DNA from: Caldilineaceae bacterium
GTDB lineage: Bacteria > Chloroflexota > Anaerolineae > Caldilineales > Caldilineaceae
DNA length: 64,000 nt
Direction: 5' to 3'
NCBI GenBank assembly: GCA_958295845.1
Contig: OY282376.1
Coordinates: 124,001-188,000, forward strand
Shown here: positions 34,739 through 43,070 of the stretch, piece after piece
How the letters are laid out: each line of letters opens with the position of its first letter
Numbering within the stretch: position 1 is the stretch's first letter
Notes under the pieces: generated by a model
What the model saw: only the letters and a program-made list of their open reading frames with translations
Databases searched by the model: none
What the model was told of the DNA's origin: nothing
Made by a program: the position numbers and the translations under genes

Positions 34739-35770
34739 CTAAAGCGCCAACTCCGCCATCATTCGTACCGTTTCGATGCTGTCGGTCATCACGGTCAGAG
34801 TCGTGATCGGCGCCGCCTGCCAGAGTTGTAATCGATCGGCGATGCGGGCGCGGCTTCCGCACAGGGAGACCGCGTCCACCAGCGCATCCGGCACAGCCAG
34901 AACCGCGCCGGCTCTGTCGCCGGCCAGATAGCTCGTCTGGACTTTGTCTGCCGCCTCTTCAAAACCGTAGCGGCAGGCCAGATTGTAGTAGAAGTTCCTG
35001 CCCCTGCTCCCCATCCCGCCAATATACAGGGCCAGCATCGGCTTGAGCTGCATCCAGCAACTCGCCAGGTCATCGCCCACCACGACCGCCGCCGACGGCG
35101 CGATGTCGAAGCCGTCCGGCCTGCCCTGTAGCCCGGCCCGCGCCCGCCCGGCGGTCACCGCCTCGGCGAACGTCGCAGCGTAATGCTCCGGCGCGAAGAA
35201 GATCGGCAGCCAGCCGTCGGCCAGCTCTGCCGCCAGCTGCACATTCTGCGGGCCAATCGCCGCCAGGTAGATCGGTAGATCCGCCCGCCCGTGCAGAATG
35301 CTTTTCAGCGGTTTGCCCAGCCCCAACGAGCCGGACCCGCTGTAGGGCAACTGGTAAAACTCGCCTTCAAATGCCAGCGGCTCCTCACGCGCGAAAATGC
35401 GGCGCACAATTTCGATATACTCGCGCGTGCGGGCAAGGGGCCTGGCATAGCCGACGCCGTGCCAGCCCTCCACCACCTGCGGGCCGGAGACGCCCAGCCC
35501 CAGCAGCATACGCCCGCCCGAAAGCTGGTCCAGCGTCATCGCTGTCATGGCCGTCATCGCCGGCGTGCGGGCCGCCATCTGCAGGATCGCCGTGCCCAGG
35601 TGAATCCGTTCGGTCTGCGCGCCGATCCACGCCAGCGGCGATACCGCGTCAGAGCCGTAGGCCTCAGCCGTCCACACCGCGAAGTAGCCCAGCCGGTCCG
35701 CCTCGTGTATCAACTCCATCGGCAGCGCAATCTTCCCGCCGGAATAGCCTGTGTTGAGTCCCAGTCGCAT
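34739..35770 (-). CDS. LLM-class flavin-dependent oxidoreductase (luciferase-like, possibly F420-dependent)
   Basis: A 343-residue TIM-barrel protein of the bacterial luciferase-like family: [20 protein letters not shown] at the N-terminus, [20 protein letters not shown] (the bulge and coenzyme-binding region) and [15 protein letters not shown]. These features match F420-dependent LLM enzymes common in Actinobacteria and Chloroflexota, though FMN cannot be excluded. The start at 35770 has GGAGG five bases upstream; ATG 35773 is one codon earlier. It follows purN on the same strand with a 102-bp gap. The substrate is unknown. Confidence 0.9.
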   Translation of the reverse strand: MRLGLNTGYSGGKIALPMELIHEADRLGYFAVWTAEAYGSDAVSPLAWIGAQTERIHLGTAILQMAARTPAMTAMTAMTLDQLSGGRMLLGLGVSGPQVVEGWHGVGYARPLARTREYIEIVRRIFAREEPLAFEGEFYQLPYSGSGSLGLGKPLKSILHGRADLPIYLAAIGPQNVQLAAELADGWLPIFFAPEHYAATFAEAVTAGRARAGLQGRPDGFDIAPSAAVVVGDDLASCWMQLKPMLALYIGGMGSRGRNFYYNLACRYGFEEAADKVQTSYLAGDRAGAVLAVPDALVDAVSLCGSRARIADRLQLWQAAPITTLTVMTDSIETVRMMAELAL

Positions 35771-35871
35771 CATCGCCTCCGAAGGCCGGGTTGGGAGACC
35801 CAGCCAGCGTCTGTCAGAACCGCGGACTCGACGACTCACTCGATCGCCGTGCCCGCTGCTGGCCGCAGACG

Positions 35872-36465
35872 CTATCCGATCAGTTTTTTCAGGGTTGCCA
35901 CCAGCAGCCGGTGCTCCGCCGCGTGGATACGTTCGGCCAAGGTTTCGTGCGTGTCGCCGGGGCGGATCGGAACGGTCTGCTCCGCCAGCACCGGCCCCTC
36001 GTCCACGCGCGCATCCGGCACCAGATGGACCATCACGCCGGTATGGTCGATTTCACCGCGGGCAAAGGCCGCCAGCGCGTCGTCAATCGCGTGCGCGCCG
36101 GGGAACTGTCCGGGCAGCGCCGGGTGCAGATTCACGACCCGGTTGGGAAAGCGGCCCAGAAACTGCTCGCTGAGTATGTGCATCCAACCGGCCAGTACCA
36201 CCCAGTCCGGCGCGTACTCGCTCACCAGCGCGGCCAGGTCGGCGTCGTACTCGGCGCGGCTGCGCTGCGCGTCGCGGTAGGGTTTCAGCGGGAAGTAGCG
36301 GTCGGGGATCTGCGCCCGCCGCGCCCTTTCCAGCCCGTATGCATCCTTGCGGTTGGAGATAACGACCGCAATCTGCGCGTCCAGGCTGCCCGCCGCCACC
36401 GCGTCAATGATGGCCTGCAGATTCGATCCGCTGCCCGAAATGAGAACCGCCAGCTTGGATTTCAT
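35872..36465 (-). CDS. purN: Phosphoribosylglycinamide formyltransferase
   Basis: A 197-residue GAR transformylase that uses 10-formyl-THF in the third step of de novo purine synthesis. It has the N-terminal phosphate loop [15 protein letters not shown], folate and catalytic region [20 protein letters not shown] (Asn and His of the N-x-H pair) and the third catalytic residue region [20 protein letters not shown] with the conserved Asp. Full-length for the family. It is divergent from the glycosyltransferase gene; other pur genes are not nearby. Confidence 0.95.
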   Translation of the reverse strand: MKSKLAVLISGSGSNLQAIIDAVAAGSLDAQIAVVISNRKDAYGLERARRAQIPDRYFPLKPYRDAQRSRAEYDADLAALVSEYAPDWVVLAGWMHILSEQFLGRFPNRVVNLHPALPGQFPGAHAIDDALAAFARGEIDHTGVMVHLVPDARVDEGPVLAEQTVPIRPGDTHETLAERIHAAEHRLLVATLKKLIG

Positions 36466-36510
36466 AGCGTCCTGAAAACAGGTGACATGGCTTTGTGGTA
36501 CCGTCTACAG

Positions 36511-36516
36511 TATAAT
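36511..36516 (+). promoter_or_regulatory. Possible -10 element for the glycosyltransferase gene
   Basis: A perfect TATAAT lies 115 bp before the ATG at 36632. No convincing -35 is found at 16-18 bp (TGGCTT at best), so this is only a candidate. Confidence 0.3.
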
Positions 36517-36631
36517 CGATTCCCATACGCGGCGAACTATTTTTGCCGCCAGAGAACAGATTCCCTATCGGTGTCGCAAGACACTTTCCCCGCGGTCCGG
36601 TTTACAGCGCCAGGCAGAGCTTCCCCATCAT

Positions 36632-37777
36632 ATGAGCCGCAGTCGAATTCTGATTCTGATGAGCGATACCGGGGGCGGTCACCGCGCCAGCGCCCAGGCA
36701 CTGCAAGCCGCCTTCGCCGCCCGTTATCCCGACCGGTTTGAGGTGGAGATCGTCGATCTGTGGACCGATTTCACCCCCTGGCCCATCAACCGGATGCCTG
36801 GCATGTACAGCCCGATCGTTGCCCGCGTCCTCTGGTTCTGGAAGCTGCTCTGGGCCGTTTTCGACAACGAGCGAGCGTTCTCTGCCGCCCTGAGCCTGGT
36901 CTATCTGATCAGCCGCAACGCACTACGCAAAGTCCTGCAGACCCACCGCCCGAATCTGGTCATATCCGTACACCCGTTCATGCAGCATATCTTCTTGCGT
37001 TTGCTTGAGCAGGAGGGCGCCGCGATTCCCTTTGTCACGGTCGTCACGGATCTGGCATCGTTTCATCACGGCTGGTTTCATGCGCGGGTCGAGCGCTGTT
37101 TTGTTGCCAACGAGCATGCGGCCGCGTCAGCCCGCCGGCATGGCCTTCACGCCAGCCAGATTCGTTTGCTCGGTCTGCCGGTGCGCCCCGATTTTGCCGG
37201 CTCGCTGCCGGACAGAGAGGCGGCACGCGCCCGGTTGGGGTTGGCGGACGCTGAGTTTACAGTACTGCTTCTCGGCGGCGGCGAGGGCATGGGCCCGGTC
37301 GCGGCGATTGCGCGCGCGGTGGCCGCCCGCCTGGTGGAAACGGGGAAGGACGTTCAACTGGTCGTCATCTGTGGCCGCAATAAGCGTCTGCGCCACGTGT
37401 TACAGCGGTCAGAGTGGCCGATTTCGGTGCAGGCGCTCGGTTTCGTCGACAACATGCAGGATTGGATGGTCGCCAGCGACTGCGTGATTACCAAGGCCGG
37501 GCCGGGCACAATCGCCGAGGCGCTGATCTGCGGGCTCCCCATTCTCCTGAGCGGATTCATCCCCGGGCAGGAGGCGGGCAACGTGTCGTATGTGGTGGAG
37601 AACGGCGTCGGCGCCTACTGTGATGCGCCGGACGGCATCGCCGCCATCGTCACCGAATGGGCCGGCGGCAATCAGCTGGCACAGATGTCGGCCCGTGCAC
37701 GCAAGCTCGGCCGTCCCCGCGCTGCCTATGACATCGTTGATGAGATGGTGGAGCTTGTGGATGGGGAGATCGCGTAG
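36632..37777 (+). CDS. GT28-type glycosyltransferase, MGDG synthase-like
   Basis: This 381-residue protein has the MGDG_synth N-terminal signature (SDTGGGHRASAQALQAAF) and a GT28 C-terminal half with LLLGGGEGMGPV, VITKAGPGTIAEALICGLP and EAGNVSYVVENGVG, the nucleotide-sugar donor site. Bacterial members transfer glucose or galactose from UDP-sugar to diacylglycerol, giving glycolipids; MurG is a more distant relative. Membrane association through basic and aromatic patches is expected rather than TM helices. ATG 36632 is chosen because the conserved Rossmann strand starts there; the frame upstream to 36482 is probably untranslated. Confidence 0.88.
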   Translation: MSRSRILILMSDTGGGHRASAQALQAAFAARYPDRFEVEIVDLWTDFTPWPINRMPGMYSPIVARVLWFWKLLWAVFDNERAFSAALSLVYLISRNALRKVLQTHRPNLVISVHPFMQHIFLRLLEQEGAAIPFVTVVTDLASFHHGWFHARVERCFVANEHAAASARRHGLHASQIRLLGLPVRPDFAGSLPDREAARARLGLADAEFTVLLLGGGEGMGPVAAIARAVAARLVETGKDVQLVVICGRNKRLRHVLQRSEWPISVQALGFVDNMQDWMVASDCVITKAGPGTIAEALICGLPILLSGFIPGQEAGNVSYVVENGVGAYCDAPDGIAAIVTEWAGGNQLAQMSARARKLGRPRAAYDIVDEMVELVDGEIA

Positions 37778-37801
37778 ATGTGAGGGACGCTGTGAATCCC
37801 G

Positions 37802-38035
37802 TCATCCTATCTCGCTGTCGCGACGCGCGCGTTCTTCCATGAGCAAAGTTGCTGCCTCTACACCAAGATCGGTCTCGGGGCGTTGGGCCAGATGCTTCCG
37901 CCACTCCCAGCGCTCCAATTCCCGCTCTATAGCAGAGAGCACGACCGCGCGCATGGTGCAGTTGTTCTCACGCGCGTAGCGGTGCAGCCGCTCATAGAGG
38001 GTATCCGGCATGTTCTTGATCACTAGGTTAGCCAT
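37802..38035 (-). CDS. Ribbon-helix-helix antitoxin-like protein (FitA/VapB type), orphan
   Basis: A 77-residue protein with N-terminal ribbon-helix-helix features (MANLVIKNMPDTLYERLHRY, then a helix with ERELERWE) and the FitA-like tail EERARRDSEIG. Antitoxins of this type bind DNA and neutralise a PIN-domain RNase normally encoded directly downstream. Here only 24 bp separate the stop from the convergent glycosyltransferase gene, so the toxin gene is absent. The start at 38035 gives the conserved ANLxIKN beginning; the longer reading to 38086 is unlikely. Confidence 0.8.
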   Translation of the reverse strand: MANLVIKNMPDTLYERLHRYARENNCTMRAVVLSAIERELERWEWRKHLAQRPETDLGVEAATLLMEERARRDSEIG

Positions 38036-38147
38036 GCTACGACAATAGCATGACACGCGGGATGAAATCAAAGTCCTGGACTGCAAGGCTTGACTTCAAT
38101 ATCCGATCGTTCTTGCTGTTCGCATTGCTGAACGCGACAATGGAACC

Positions 38148-38636
38148 ATGATTATCGCATACCCGTGTGAACTCACCCCCGACGAAGATGGAAGTCTTAT
38201 GGCCACCTTCCCCGACGTGCCAGAGGCTGTCACGGGCGGCAAAGACCGGACCGAAGCGCTGACAATGGCCGAAGACGCTCTCGCTACGGCCTTGGCAGGA
38301 TATGTCCACGCGCAATGGGAGATCCCTACGCCTAGCCGACCGGACGACGGTCAGAGGCTTGTCGCAGTGCCAACCGTTATCGCAGCCAAGCTGGTACTCT
38401 ATTCAGCGATGCGGGAGCAACTTATCAGCAACGCGGATCTTGCCTGCCAGCTGGGGATCAGCGAGTCAGCCGTACAGAAACTGATCGACCCGGAGCGTAA
38501 CTCCCCCATCGCTCAGGTGCAGAAGGCGCTCCGAGTGGTTGGGCGCAGTATGATGATCGAGGTGATTGCTGTTCGAGTGGAAGATCTAGAAGAGGGTTGT
38601 AAAGAGAAAGACGCTGACATCGCCATCGCTAACTAA
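38148..38636 (+). CDS. HicB-like antitoxin with C-terminal HTH, no HicA partner
   Basis: A 162-residue protein. The N-terminal HicB fold is seen in IIAYPCELTPDEDGSLMATF followed by PDVPEAVTGG and EALTMAEDALATAL. The C-terminal half is a helix-turn-helix (NADLACQLGISESAVQKLID). HicB proteins bind and neutralise the HicA mRNA interferase and repress their own operon. No hicA-sized frame with a double-stranded-RBD-like sequence lies within 110 bp upstream or 50 bp downstream. It is either an orphan regulator or a remnant of a pair. Confidence 0.85.
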   Translation: MIIAYPCELTPDEDGSLMATFPDVPEAVTGGKDRTEALTMAEDALATALAGYVHAQWEIPTPSRPDDGQRLVAVPTVIAAKLVLYSAMREQLISNADLACQLGISESAVQKLIDPERNSPIAQVQKALRVVGRSMMIEVIAVRVEDLEEGCKEKDADIAIAN

Positions 38637-38690
38637 GTCAGCACCTCAAGCAATCATCCAATTGCCGTACTTTTTCAGATTCGTTAGCGG

Positions 38691-38990
38691 CTATAATGGA
38701 CTGGGTGACGCGAACTTTTCAACCTTAATCCTTTTGGTTCGTTCACGGGCCTGCCACAGATCATAGGCCGTCTGCATACCTAGCCAGGTTTCCGGTGTAG
38801 AGCCAAACGCTTGGGACAGGCGCAAGGCCATTTCGACAGATAAGTCGGTCTTCCCGTTTACTAGGCTTGACAGTGCCTGTCTGCTTACGCCCAGCCCTTG
38901 CGCCGCCCGCGTCACCGTCAGCCCCAACGGTTCAAGGCAGTCCCACTTCACGATCTCGCCTGGATGCGGCGGGTTGTGCATGGCCATCAT
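38691..38990 (-). CDS. higA: HigA-family antitoxin (XRE-type HTH)
   Basis: A 99-residue protein with the classic HigA start HNPPHPGEIVKWDCLEPLGL and an XRE helix-turn-helix (VTRAAQGLGVSRQALSSLVN), followed by MALRLSQAFGSTPETWLGMQ. It would bind HigB and repress the higBA operon. It lies 9 bp downstream of higB in the order toxin-antitoxin typical of HigBA. GGGAGA precedes a tandem ATG ATG, so either codon (38990 or 38987) may start translation. Confidence 0.93.
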   Translation of the reverse strand: MMAMHNPPHPGEIVKWDCLEPLGLTVTRAAQGLGVSRQALSSLVNGKTDLSVEMALRLSQAFGSTPETWLGMQTAYDLWQARERTKRIKVEKFASPSPL

Positions 38991-38999
38991 GTCTCCCTT

Positions 39000-39278
39000 C
39001 TAATGATAGTCGACGTAATCAACGTCAACGGCATGACCATCCTCGAAACGGAAGGTTACTCTCCAATTGCCCGACACCGAAACGGCATAGTAACCCCGAA
39101 GCCCTCCTGAAAGTGCATGCAGTCGGAATCCCGGTATATCCATGTCGCGGGGCGTCCGACTCTGATCGAGAAAGGCAAGGATGCGTCTCAGTTTTCGAAC
39201 GTGGTCCGGTGCCACTCGCCGCGTCCCACGGCCATCGTAGAGTGCCTTGAGGCCTCGGTGCTTGAAAGACAGAATCAC
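39000..39278 (-). CDS. higB: HigB-family toxin (RelE/ParE superfamily mRNA interferase)
   Basis: A 92-residue protein matching HigB: ILSFKHRGLKALYDGRGTRR at the N-terminus, HVRKLRRILAFLDQSRTP in the middle and GNWRVTFRFEDGHAVDVDYVDYH at the end. HigB enzymes cut ribosome-bound mRNA. The length and the R/H-rich surface motifs are intact, so the pair looks functional. The promoter and a probable operator lie upstream at 39348-39385. Both genes are on the minus strand. Confidence 0.93.
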   Translation of the reverse strand: MILSFKHRGLKALYDGRGTRRVAPDHVRKLRRILAFLDQSRTPRDMDIPGFRLHALSGGLRGYYAVSVSGNWRVTFRFEDGHAVDVDYVDYH

Positions 39279-39347
39279 ATCGGTAGTCGGACGCGGTCAC
39301 GAAACATGTGTCTGGAAGAGGAAGTCCATCGCCACGGCATGGTCAAT

Positions 39348-39385
39348 AATATACTAAGAAAATCAGTCTTCAAAACGCTTGAAGA
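39348..39385 (-). promoter_or_regulatory. higBA promoter and operator candidate
   Basis: On the minus strand a -10 TATATT (39353-39348) lies behind the perfect 7-bp inverted repeat TCTTCAA-N5-TTGAAGA (39367-39385), which overlaps the expected -35 position. This fits autoregulation by HigA. The distance to the higB start is about 70 bp. Confidence 0.45.
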
Positions 39386-39441
39386 TAAGCTCAGTAGAGT
39401 TTTTGGGGAATGGCGCGCCTGACCCCATAAATACAAATCCC

Positions 39442-40332
39442 TCACCCACCCACACGCCCACAATAATCCAACTGATGCGCCACATACATCAACTCCCCGC
39501 ACGCGACCTGCTGGCGGCGCATCGCTAGCCACTCCTCAAACTCACGCGCGTCCAATTCCGGATGCCCCCGCAGCGTCGATTCCACAAAATGCAGAATACA
39601 TCCAAGAAAGTAGGCCTCATCAGCGGGATAGGCCCCACCCACCGAATGCACCACCCAGTCGGAACTTCCGGCCGCCAGCACCTCCGCCCCGCACGCTCGC
39701 AACGCGTGGAACAGCCTGCGCCCGGTGCGGCTGTCGCCGGAGGGCTGCCCGTCCGTGATGCGTGTGTCCATTGAGTGGTGATAGAGCGCTTCGATGCGGC
39801 CATCCAACGCCGGATCGACTTCGGGCAGAAAGAGCGTTGCGCCGTCGAAGTTGATGCTGAAGTAGAACAGGCCGGTGGGACGCACCATCTGGAGCAGGCC
39901 GGGCAGCGCCGTCGGCAGGTGGAGCAGGTCCAGCAGCGCGTGGGCGATAATCAGATCGAAGCGCTGGCGATTTTCCTGCCGGGCGGCGAACTCATACAGA
40001 TTGGCTGTCTCCAACTGAACCCGCAGCCCTGCCTCCCCGCCGGACGTCAGGTGGGCCAGCCGCCGCCGGGCCACCTCGATATTACTCTCCTCGCTGTCGA
40101 TCGCAGTGTAATCGACGCCAAAGGCTGAGCGAGCAAACAGCCCCCACTCGACAACACGTTCCACCATCGTGCCTATGCCCGCGCCCACTTCCAGCACGCG
40201 CAAGGGGCGGTCCCGCGGCAGTTCGCTTTCTACTGCATCCGCCAGCGTCTGCCAGACGTGCCGGTTGAGCGCGCGGTCGTCTACGGTGCGTTTGGAGGCC
40301 AGGTAGCGGGTGAAATCGAAGGCGTCTGTCAT
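39442..40332 (-). CDS. SAM-dependent class I methyltransferase
   Basis: A 296-residue cytoplasmic enzyme with Rossmann motif I VLEVGAGIGTM (residues 47-56), acidic residue of motif II in GVDYTAID, and motif IV region FDLIIAHALLDLLHLPTA. The remainder, with RPTGLFYFSINFDG and the C-terminal HQLDYCGRV, is not assignable to a known substrate class. It is the last gene of a minus-strand run with 15 bp between it and the glycosyltransferase upstream. It is therefore likely to methylate the product of the RibA/PTPS-like pathway, but that is inference. Confidence 0.88.
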   Translation of the reverse strand: MTDAFDFTRYLASKRTVDDRALNRHVWQTLADAVESELPRDRPLRVLEVGAGIGTMVERVVEWGLFARSAFGVDYTAIDSEESNIEVARRRLAHLTSGGEAGLRVQLETANLYEFAARQENRQRFDLIIAHALLDLLHLPTALPGLLQMVRPTGLFYFSINFDGATLFLPEVDPALDGRIEALYHHSMDTRITDGQPSGDSRTGRRLFHALRACGAEVLAAGSSDWVVHSVGGAYPADEAYFLGCILHFVESTLRGHPELDAREFEEWLAMRRQQVACGELMYVAHQLDYCGRVGG

Positions 40333-40347
40333 GTCAGGTTCCGAATG

Positions 40348-41472
40348 TCACTGAACACAGGTTGCCAGAAATTGCCGGATGGCCGCCGCGGAATCCGGCC
40401 AGCGCGGGTGGGAAGCGAAGCGCTGCCGGGCGTTGCGGCCGAGGGCGGCCAGTTGCGCTCTGTCCCCGGCCAGGGCGGACAGATGCGCGGCAATGGCGTC
40501 AATGTCCGCTGGCTCAACCAGAAAGCCGTTGACGCCGTGGCGGACGATTTCACCGGCGCCGCCGTGAACACCGGCCAGCACCGGCAGGCCGAAAGCCATC
40601 GCCTCCAGGTATACAATCCCGAACCCCTCGTACGACGGCACCGCCAGCAGGTGCGCGGCGCTGTACTGTTGCGCCAGCTCGCTGTCCGACACGCGCCCGT
40701 GCAGGCGGATGTTGCCTTCCAGTCCGGAAGCGCCGACCTGCCTGCCCAGCGCAGCCGCGTACGCGCTGTCGACCGCTTCATCGCCGACGACGTCCAGCAG
40801 CCAGTCGGCTTGCGGCAGACGGGTGAGAGCGGCGATCAGATGGTGCAGCCCCTTGCGCGCGATCAGGTTGCCGACGAAAAGGATGCGCAGCGGTCCAGTG
40901 TCGCTCTCTCTGGCGTTGATCAGCTCTTCCACCGCGCGTTCGTCCGGAACCGGCAGATGATCCGCGGCCGGGTACGCGATCACGCCGCCCAACGGAGCCA
41001 GGTTTTCACTCTCTCCTCTCTCCTCTTCGCTCTCTCCTCGCAGTTCAGCCACCGCCTGTCGGGTCGTCCGGCTGTTGAAGATGAAGCCGTCCACCGAGCG
41101 CAGATAAGATCGCTCGACCGTACGGTACAGCGGCAGCAGTGGGCGCGGGTGCTGTTCGCTGCTGCGCAGGTGGTGGACGATGCTGATCCATGGATAGCGG
41201 GGTTGAAGCCGTCGCAGCCGCCGGTTGACTAGCGCCAGAGAAGGATGGTTCAGCTCGTCCTGCAGGAGAATGTCCACGGGAAGGTCGCGCAGGCGCCGGT
41301 ACAGGCGCAACGAGAGGTTGTCGGCCAGATGCGCCGGGTAGCTGCGCCAGGGGAGCGACACGATCTCGACGGAATCGCCGGCCTGGCGCAGATGCTCGAC
41401 CAGCTTGCGGTCGTAGAGATAACCGCCCGAGAGCGTATCCAGAGAACCGTAGATGAGCAGGCCGATGCGCAT
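40348..41472 (-). CDS. GT4-family glycosyltransferase (group 1)
   Basis: A 374-residue GT-B enzyme: N-terminal MRIGLLIYGSLDTLSGGYLY with the Gly-rich acceptor-side loop. The C-terminal donor-binding domain has ILFVGNLIARKGLHHLIAAL and the E-x7-E motif in VPSYEGFGIVYLEAMAFGLP. It should transfer a sugar from a nucleotide-sugar to a small-molecule or lipid acceptor. Residues about 145-156 are a charged Glu/Arg/Ser patch encoded by a 7-bp tandem repeat (41004-41038), just before the donor domain. It sits 19 bp after the PTPS-like gene and 15 bp before the methyltransferase, so it probably decorates a pterin-related product. Confidence 0.92.
   Translation of the reverse strand: MRIGLLIYGSLDTLSGGYLYDRKLVEHLRQAGDSVEIVSLPWRSYPAHLADNLSLRLYRRLRDLPVDILLQDELNHPSLALVNRRLRRLQPRYPWISIVHHLRSSEQHPRPLLPLYRTVERSYLRSVDGFIFNSRTTRQAVAELRGESEEERGESENLAPLGGVIAYPAADHLPVPDERAVEELINARESDTGPLRILFVGNLIARKGLHHLIAALTRLPQADWLLDVVGDEAVDSAYAAALGRQVGASGLEGNIRLHGRVSDSELAQQYSAAHLLAVPSYEGFGIVYLEAMAFGLPVLAGVHGGAGEIVRHGVNGFLVEPADIDAIAAHLSALAGDRAQLAALGRNARQRFASHPRWPDSAAAIRQFLATCVQ
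41004..41038 (-). repeat. Intragenic heptanucleotide repeat inside the GT4 gene
   Basis: On the plus strand TTTCACT, CTCTCCT, CTCTCCT, CTTCGCT, CTCTCCT follow in exact 7-bp register. On the coding strand they give the charged segment LRGESEEERGESEN. Because 7 is not a multiple of 3, each copy is read in a different frame. Confidence 0.75.
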
Positions 41473-41491
41473 GAGCCGCCGTGGCTAGGGG

Positions 41492-41881
41492 TCAGTTGCC
41501 AGGATTGCGCTCCACCCGGTAGGAGGCCCAGGCGATTTCGTTTTCCCAGATGCGGGCGGTGACCGCGCTGATATTGGCGGCGTTCAGCCCGTCGGAAAAG
41601 CTGTTGCCAACGATGCGGCAGAAATGTTCGATACTCGGATTGAGGCCCTCGAATTCCGGCAGATCATTGAGCGTCTTATCGCGATAGCGGCCCGCCAGCC
41701 CTTCCAGCAGCTCTTCCACATGCACGATATCCACCAGGTAGCCGTGCTCATTGAGCTCCGCGCCCTCCAGCTGGAACTCCAGCCGGTAGTGATGCGAATG
41801 CCACTCGTTTTCCGGCCCCCAATCGCCGCCGATCAGGAAATGCTGGGCGACAAAATCCCGCTGTACTGCCAATTTGTACAT
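41492..41881 (-). CDS. PTPS/QueD-family protein lacking the canonical catalytic Cys and His
   Basis: A 129-residue T-fold protein of the 6-pyruvoyltetrahydropterin / 6-carboxytetrahydropterin synthase family. The zinc-binding histidines are present (H14 in AQHF; H28 and H30 in EWHSHHY), as is the pterin-anchoring Glu (E85 in NPSIEHF). By eye alignment to E. coli QueD, the catalytic Cys four residues before the first HxH histidine is Glu here (E24). The catalytic His of the D-H-x-x-L-N motif is Asp (D68 in RDKTLND). A different reaction is therefore likely, possibly aldolase- or ligase-like as in other diverged PTPS proteins. The ATG at 41881 is favoured because GGAGG touches the alternative ATG at 41890. 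Confidence 0.88.
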   Translation of the reverse strand: MYKLAVQRDFVAQHFLIGGDWGPENEWHSHHYRLEFQLEGAELNEHGYLVDIVHVEELLEGLAGRYRDKTLNDLPEFEGLNPSIEHFCRIVGNSFSDGLNAANISAVTARIWENEIAWASYRVERNPGN

Positions 41882-41946
41882 CGAATCCATCCTCCCGTCC
41901 CGAGTCTTATTTTCTGGCGTTCGCTCTTCAGTAGCGCGGCCGCCAC

Positions 41947-41981
41947 AGCCACTGAAAACTAGAAACTGAAAACTAAAAACC
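41947..41981 (+). repeat. Heptanucleotide tandem repeat, AAAACT type, reaching into a stop codon
   Basis: ACT ends at 41953, 41960, 41967 and 41974, with an ACC at 41981, in exact 7-bp register. The dehydrogenase stop codon (41973-41975, minus strand) lies inside the repeat, so the repeat forms the last codons of that gene. Confidence 0.8.
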
Positions 41982-43070
41982 GTAGTTAAGAATGACCTGC
42001 AAAGTCTGTTCCGGGCAGCTGTCGATGAGCTTGTAGGCCGCAGCCGCCTGCTCCAGCGGGAACCGGTGCGAGATCAGCTCTTCCGCCGGCAGCTTCGCCA
42101 GCAGATGCCAGGCGCTCTCCATGCGGCGGGCCTTTGTCCAGCGGCCGCGCAGCTGGGGAGCGATTGTACTCACCTGGCTGCTGATCAGGCGGACGCGGTT
42201 GCGGTGAAACGAGCCGCCCAGTTGGAGCGCGGCCGCCTTGGTCCCGTACCAGGAGCCGACGATGATGCGGCTGTCGAAGCCGGCCGCCGAGACCGCCGCA
42301 TCCAGAGCCGACGGCTGGCCGGAGAGTTCGTAGATCAGATCGGCGCCCTGCCCTTCTCCCGCGTCGGTCAGCGCCTTTTGCAGTGTTGCAGGGCCGTCTG
42401 CACCGCCGGGATCGATCGCCTGGCTCGCGCCCAGCCGCAGGGCCAGGCGCCGCCGCTGCGGCAGCGGGTCCACGGCGATCAGCGCGGCCAGGGGGAACTG
42501 CGCCAGCAGAGCGGTTGTCAGCAGCCCGACGATGCCCAGCCCCATCACCACTGCCCGCTCGCCCACAAGCGGCGCGCCGTCCATCACCAGGTTGACGGCC
42601 GTCTCGGCATTGGGCAACAGCGCGGCCTGCCGCGGCGGTATACCCTCGGGCACCGGCAGGAGCGCCTGCGGGCTGGCGCAGAAATGGCTTTCGTGGGGAT
42701 GGAAGGCGAAGTAGTAGCGGTTGTTCTCTTTGCCTGCTGCGTCTGTCGGCCCATCCGCTTCCGTTGTTTCCGCTTGTCGAACCAGCGGGTCGGGAGATTC
42801 ACAAATGCGCCCGACGCAGGCATAGCCGTATTTCAGCGGGTAGCGCACCTCGTCGGTCATACCGGCGATCGAGCTGTCGGCGGCCATGCCGGCGGGAACC
42901 TGCCCTCGGTAAAAGAGCATCTCCGTGCCAGCGCTGATGGCGGAGACGACCGTTTCGATCAGCACCTCGTCCCCCTGCGGCGGCGCCATCTCCTCCGTGC
43001 ATACCTCGACCGCGCCCGGCGCAGTGAACAGCACTGTGCGCCGCTTCACACGATTGGCAGCAGGACTCAC
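41973..43070 (-). CDS. Medium-chain dehydrogenase/reductase (zinc-ADH-like, BchC-related type)
   Basis: A 365-residue MDR protein: N-terminal GroES-like domain with VVSAISAGTEMLFYRGQVP and YPLKYGYACVGRI, then a Rossmann domain with AVVMGLGIVGLLTTALLAQF (G-x-G-x-x-G) and LIAVDPLPQRRRLALRLGA. The usual first catalytic zinc Cys is Ser in SAGTE, as in BchC-like and related reductases, so it may not bind catalytic zinc. It overlaps the upstream RibA fusion gene by 4 bp (43067-43070), a strong sign of shared translation. A role in oxidising or reducing the side chain of a pterin-like intermediate is inferred from context. Bacteriochlorophyll genes are not seen, so the bchC symbol is not used. Confidence 0.88.
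   Translation of the reverse strand: MSPAANRVKRRTVLFTAPGAVEVCTEEMAPPQGDEVLIETVVSAISAGTEMLFYRGQVPAGMAADSSIAGMTDEVRYPLKYGYACVGRICESPDPLVRQAETTEADGPTDAAGKENNRYYFAFHPHESHFCASPQALLPVPEGIPPRQAALLPNAETAVNLVMDGAPLVGERAVVMGLGIVGLLTTALLAQFPLAALIAVDPLPQRRRLALRLGASQAIDPGGADGPATLQKALTDAGEGQGADLIYELSGQPSALDAAVSAAGFDSRIIVGSWYGTKAAALQLGGSFHRNRVRLISSQVSTIAPQLRGRWTKARRMESAWHLLAKLPAEELISHRFPLEQAAAAYKLIDSCPEQTLQVILNYGF

Noticed and set aside
41973..43070. Bacteriochlorophyll dehydrogenase BchC
   Set aside because: The Ser substitution and fold are similar, but no bacteriochlorophyll gene is nearby and the operon points to pterin-like chemistry.
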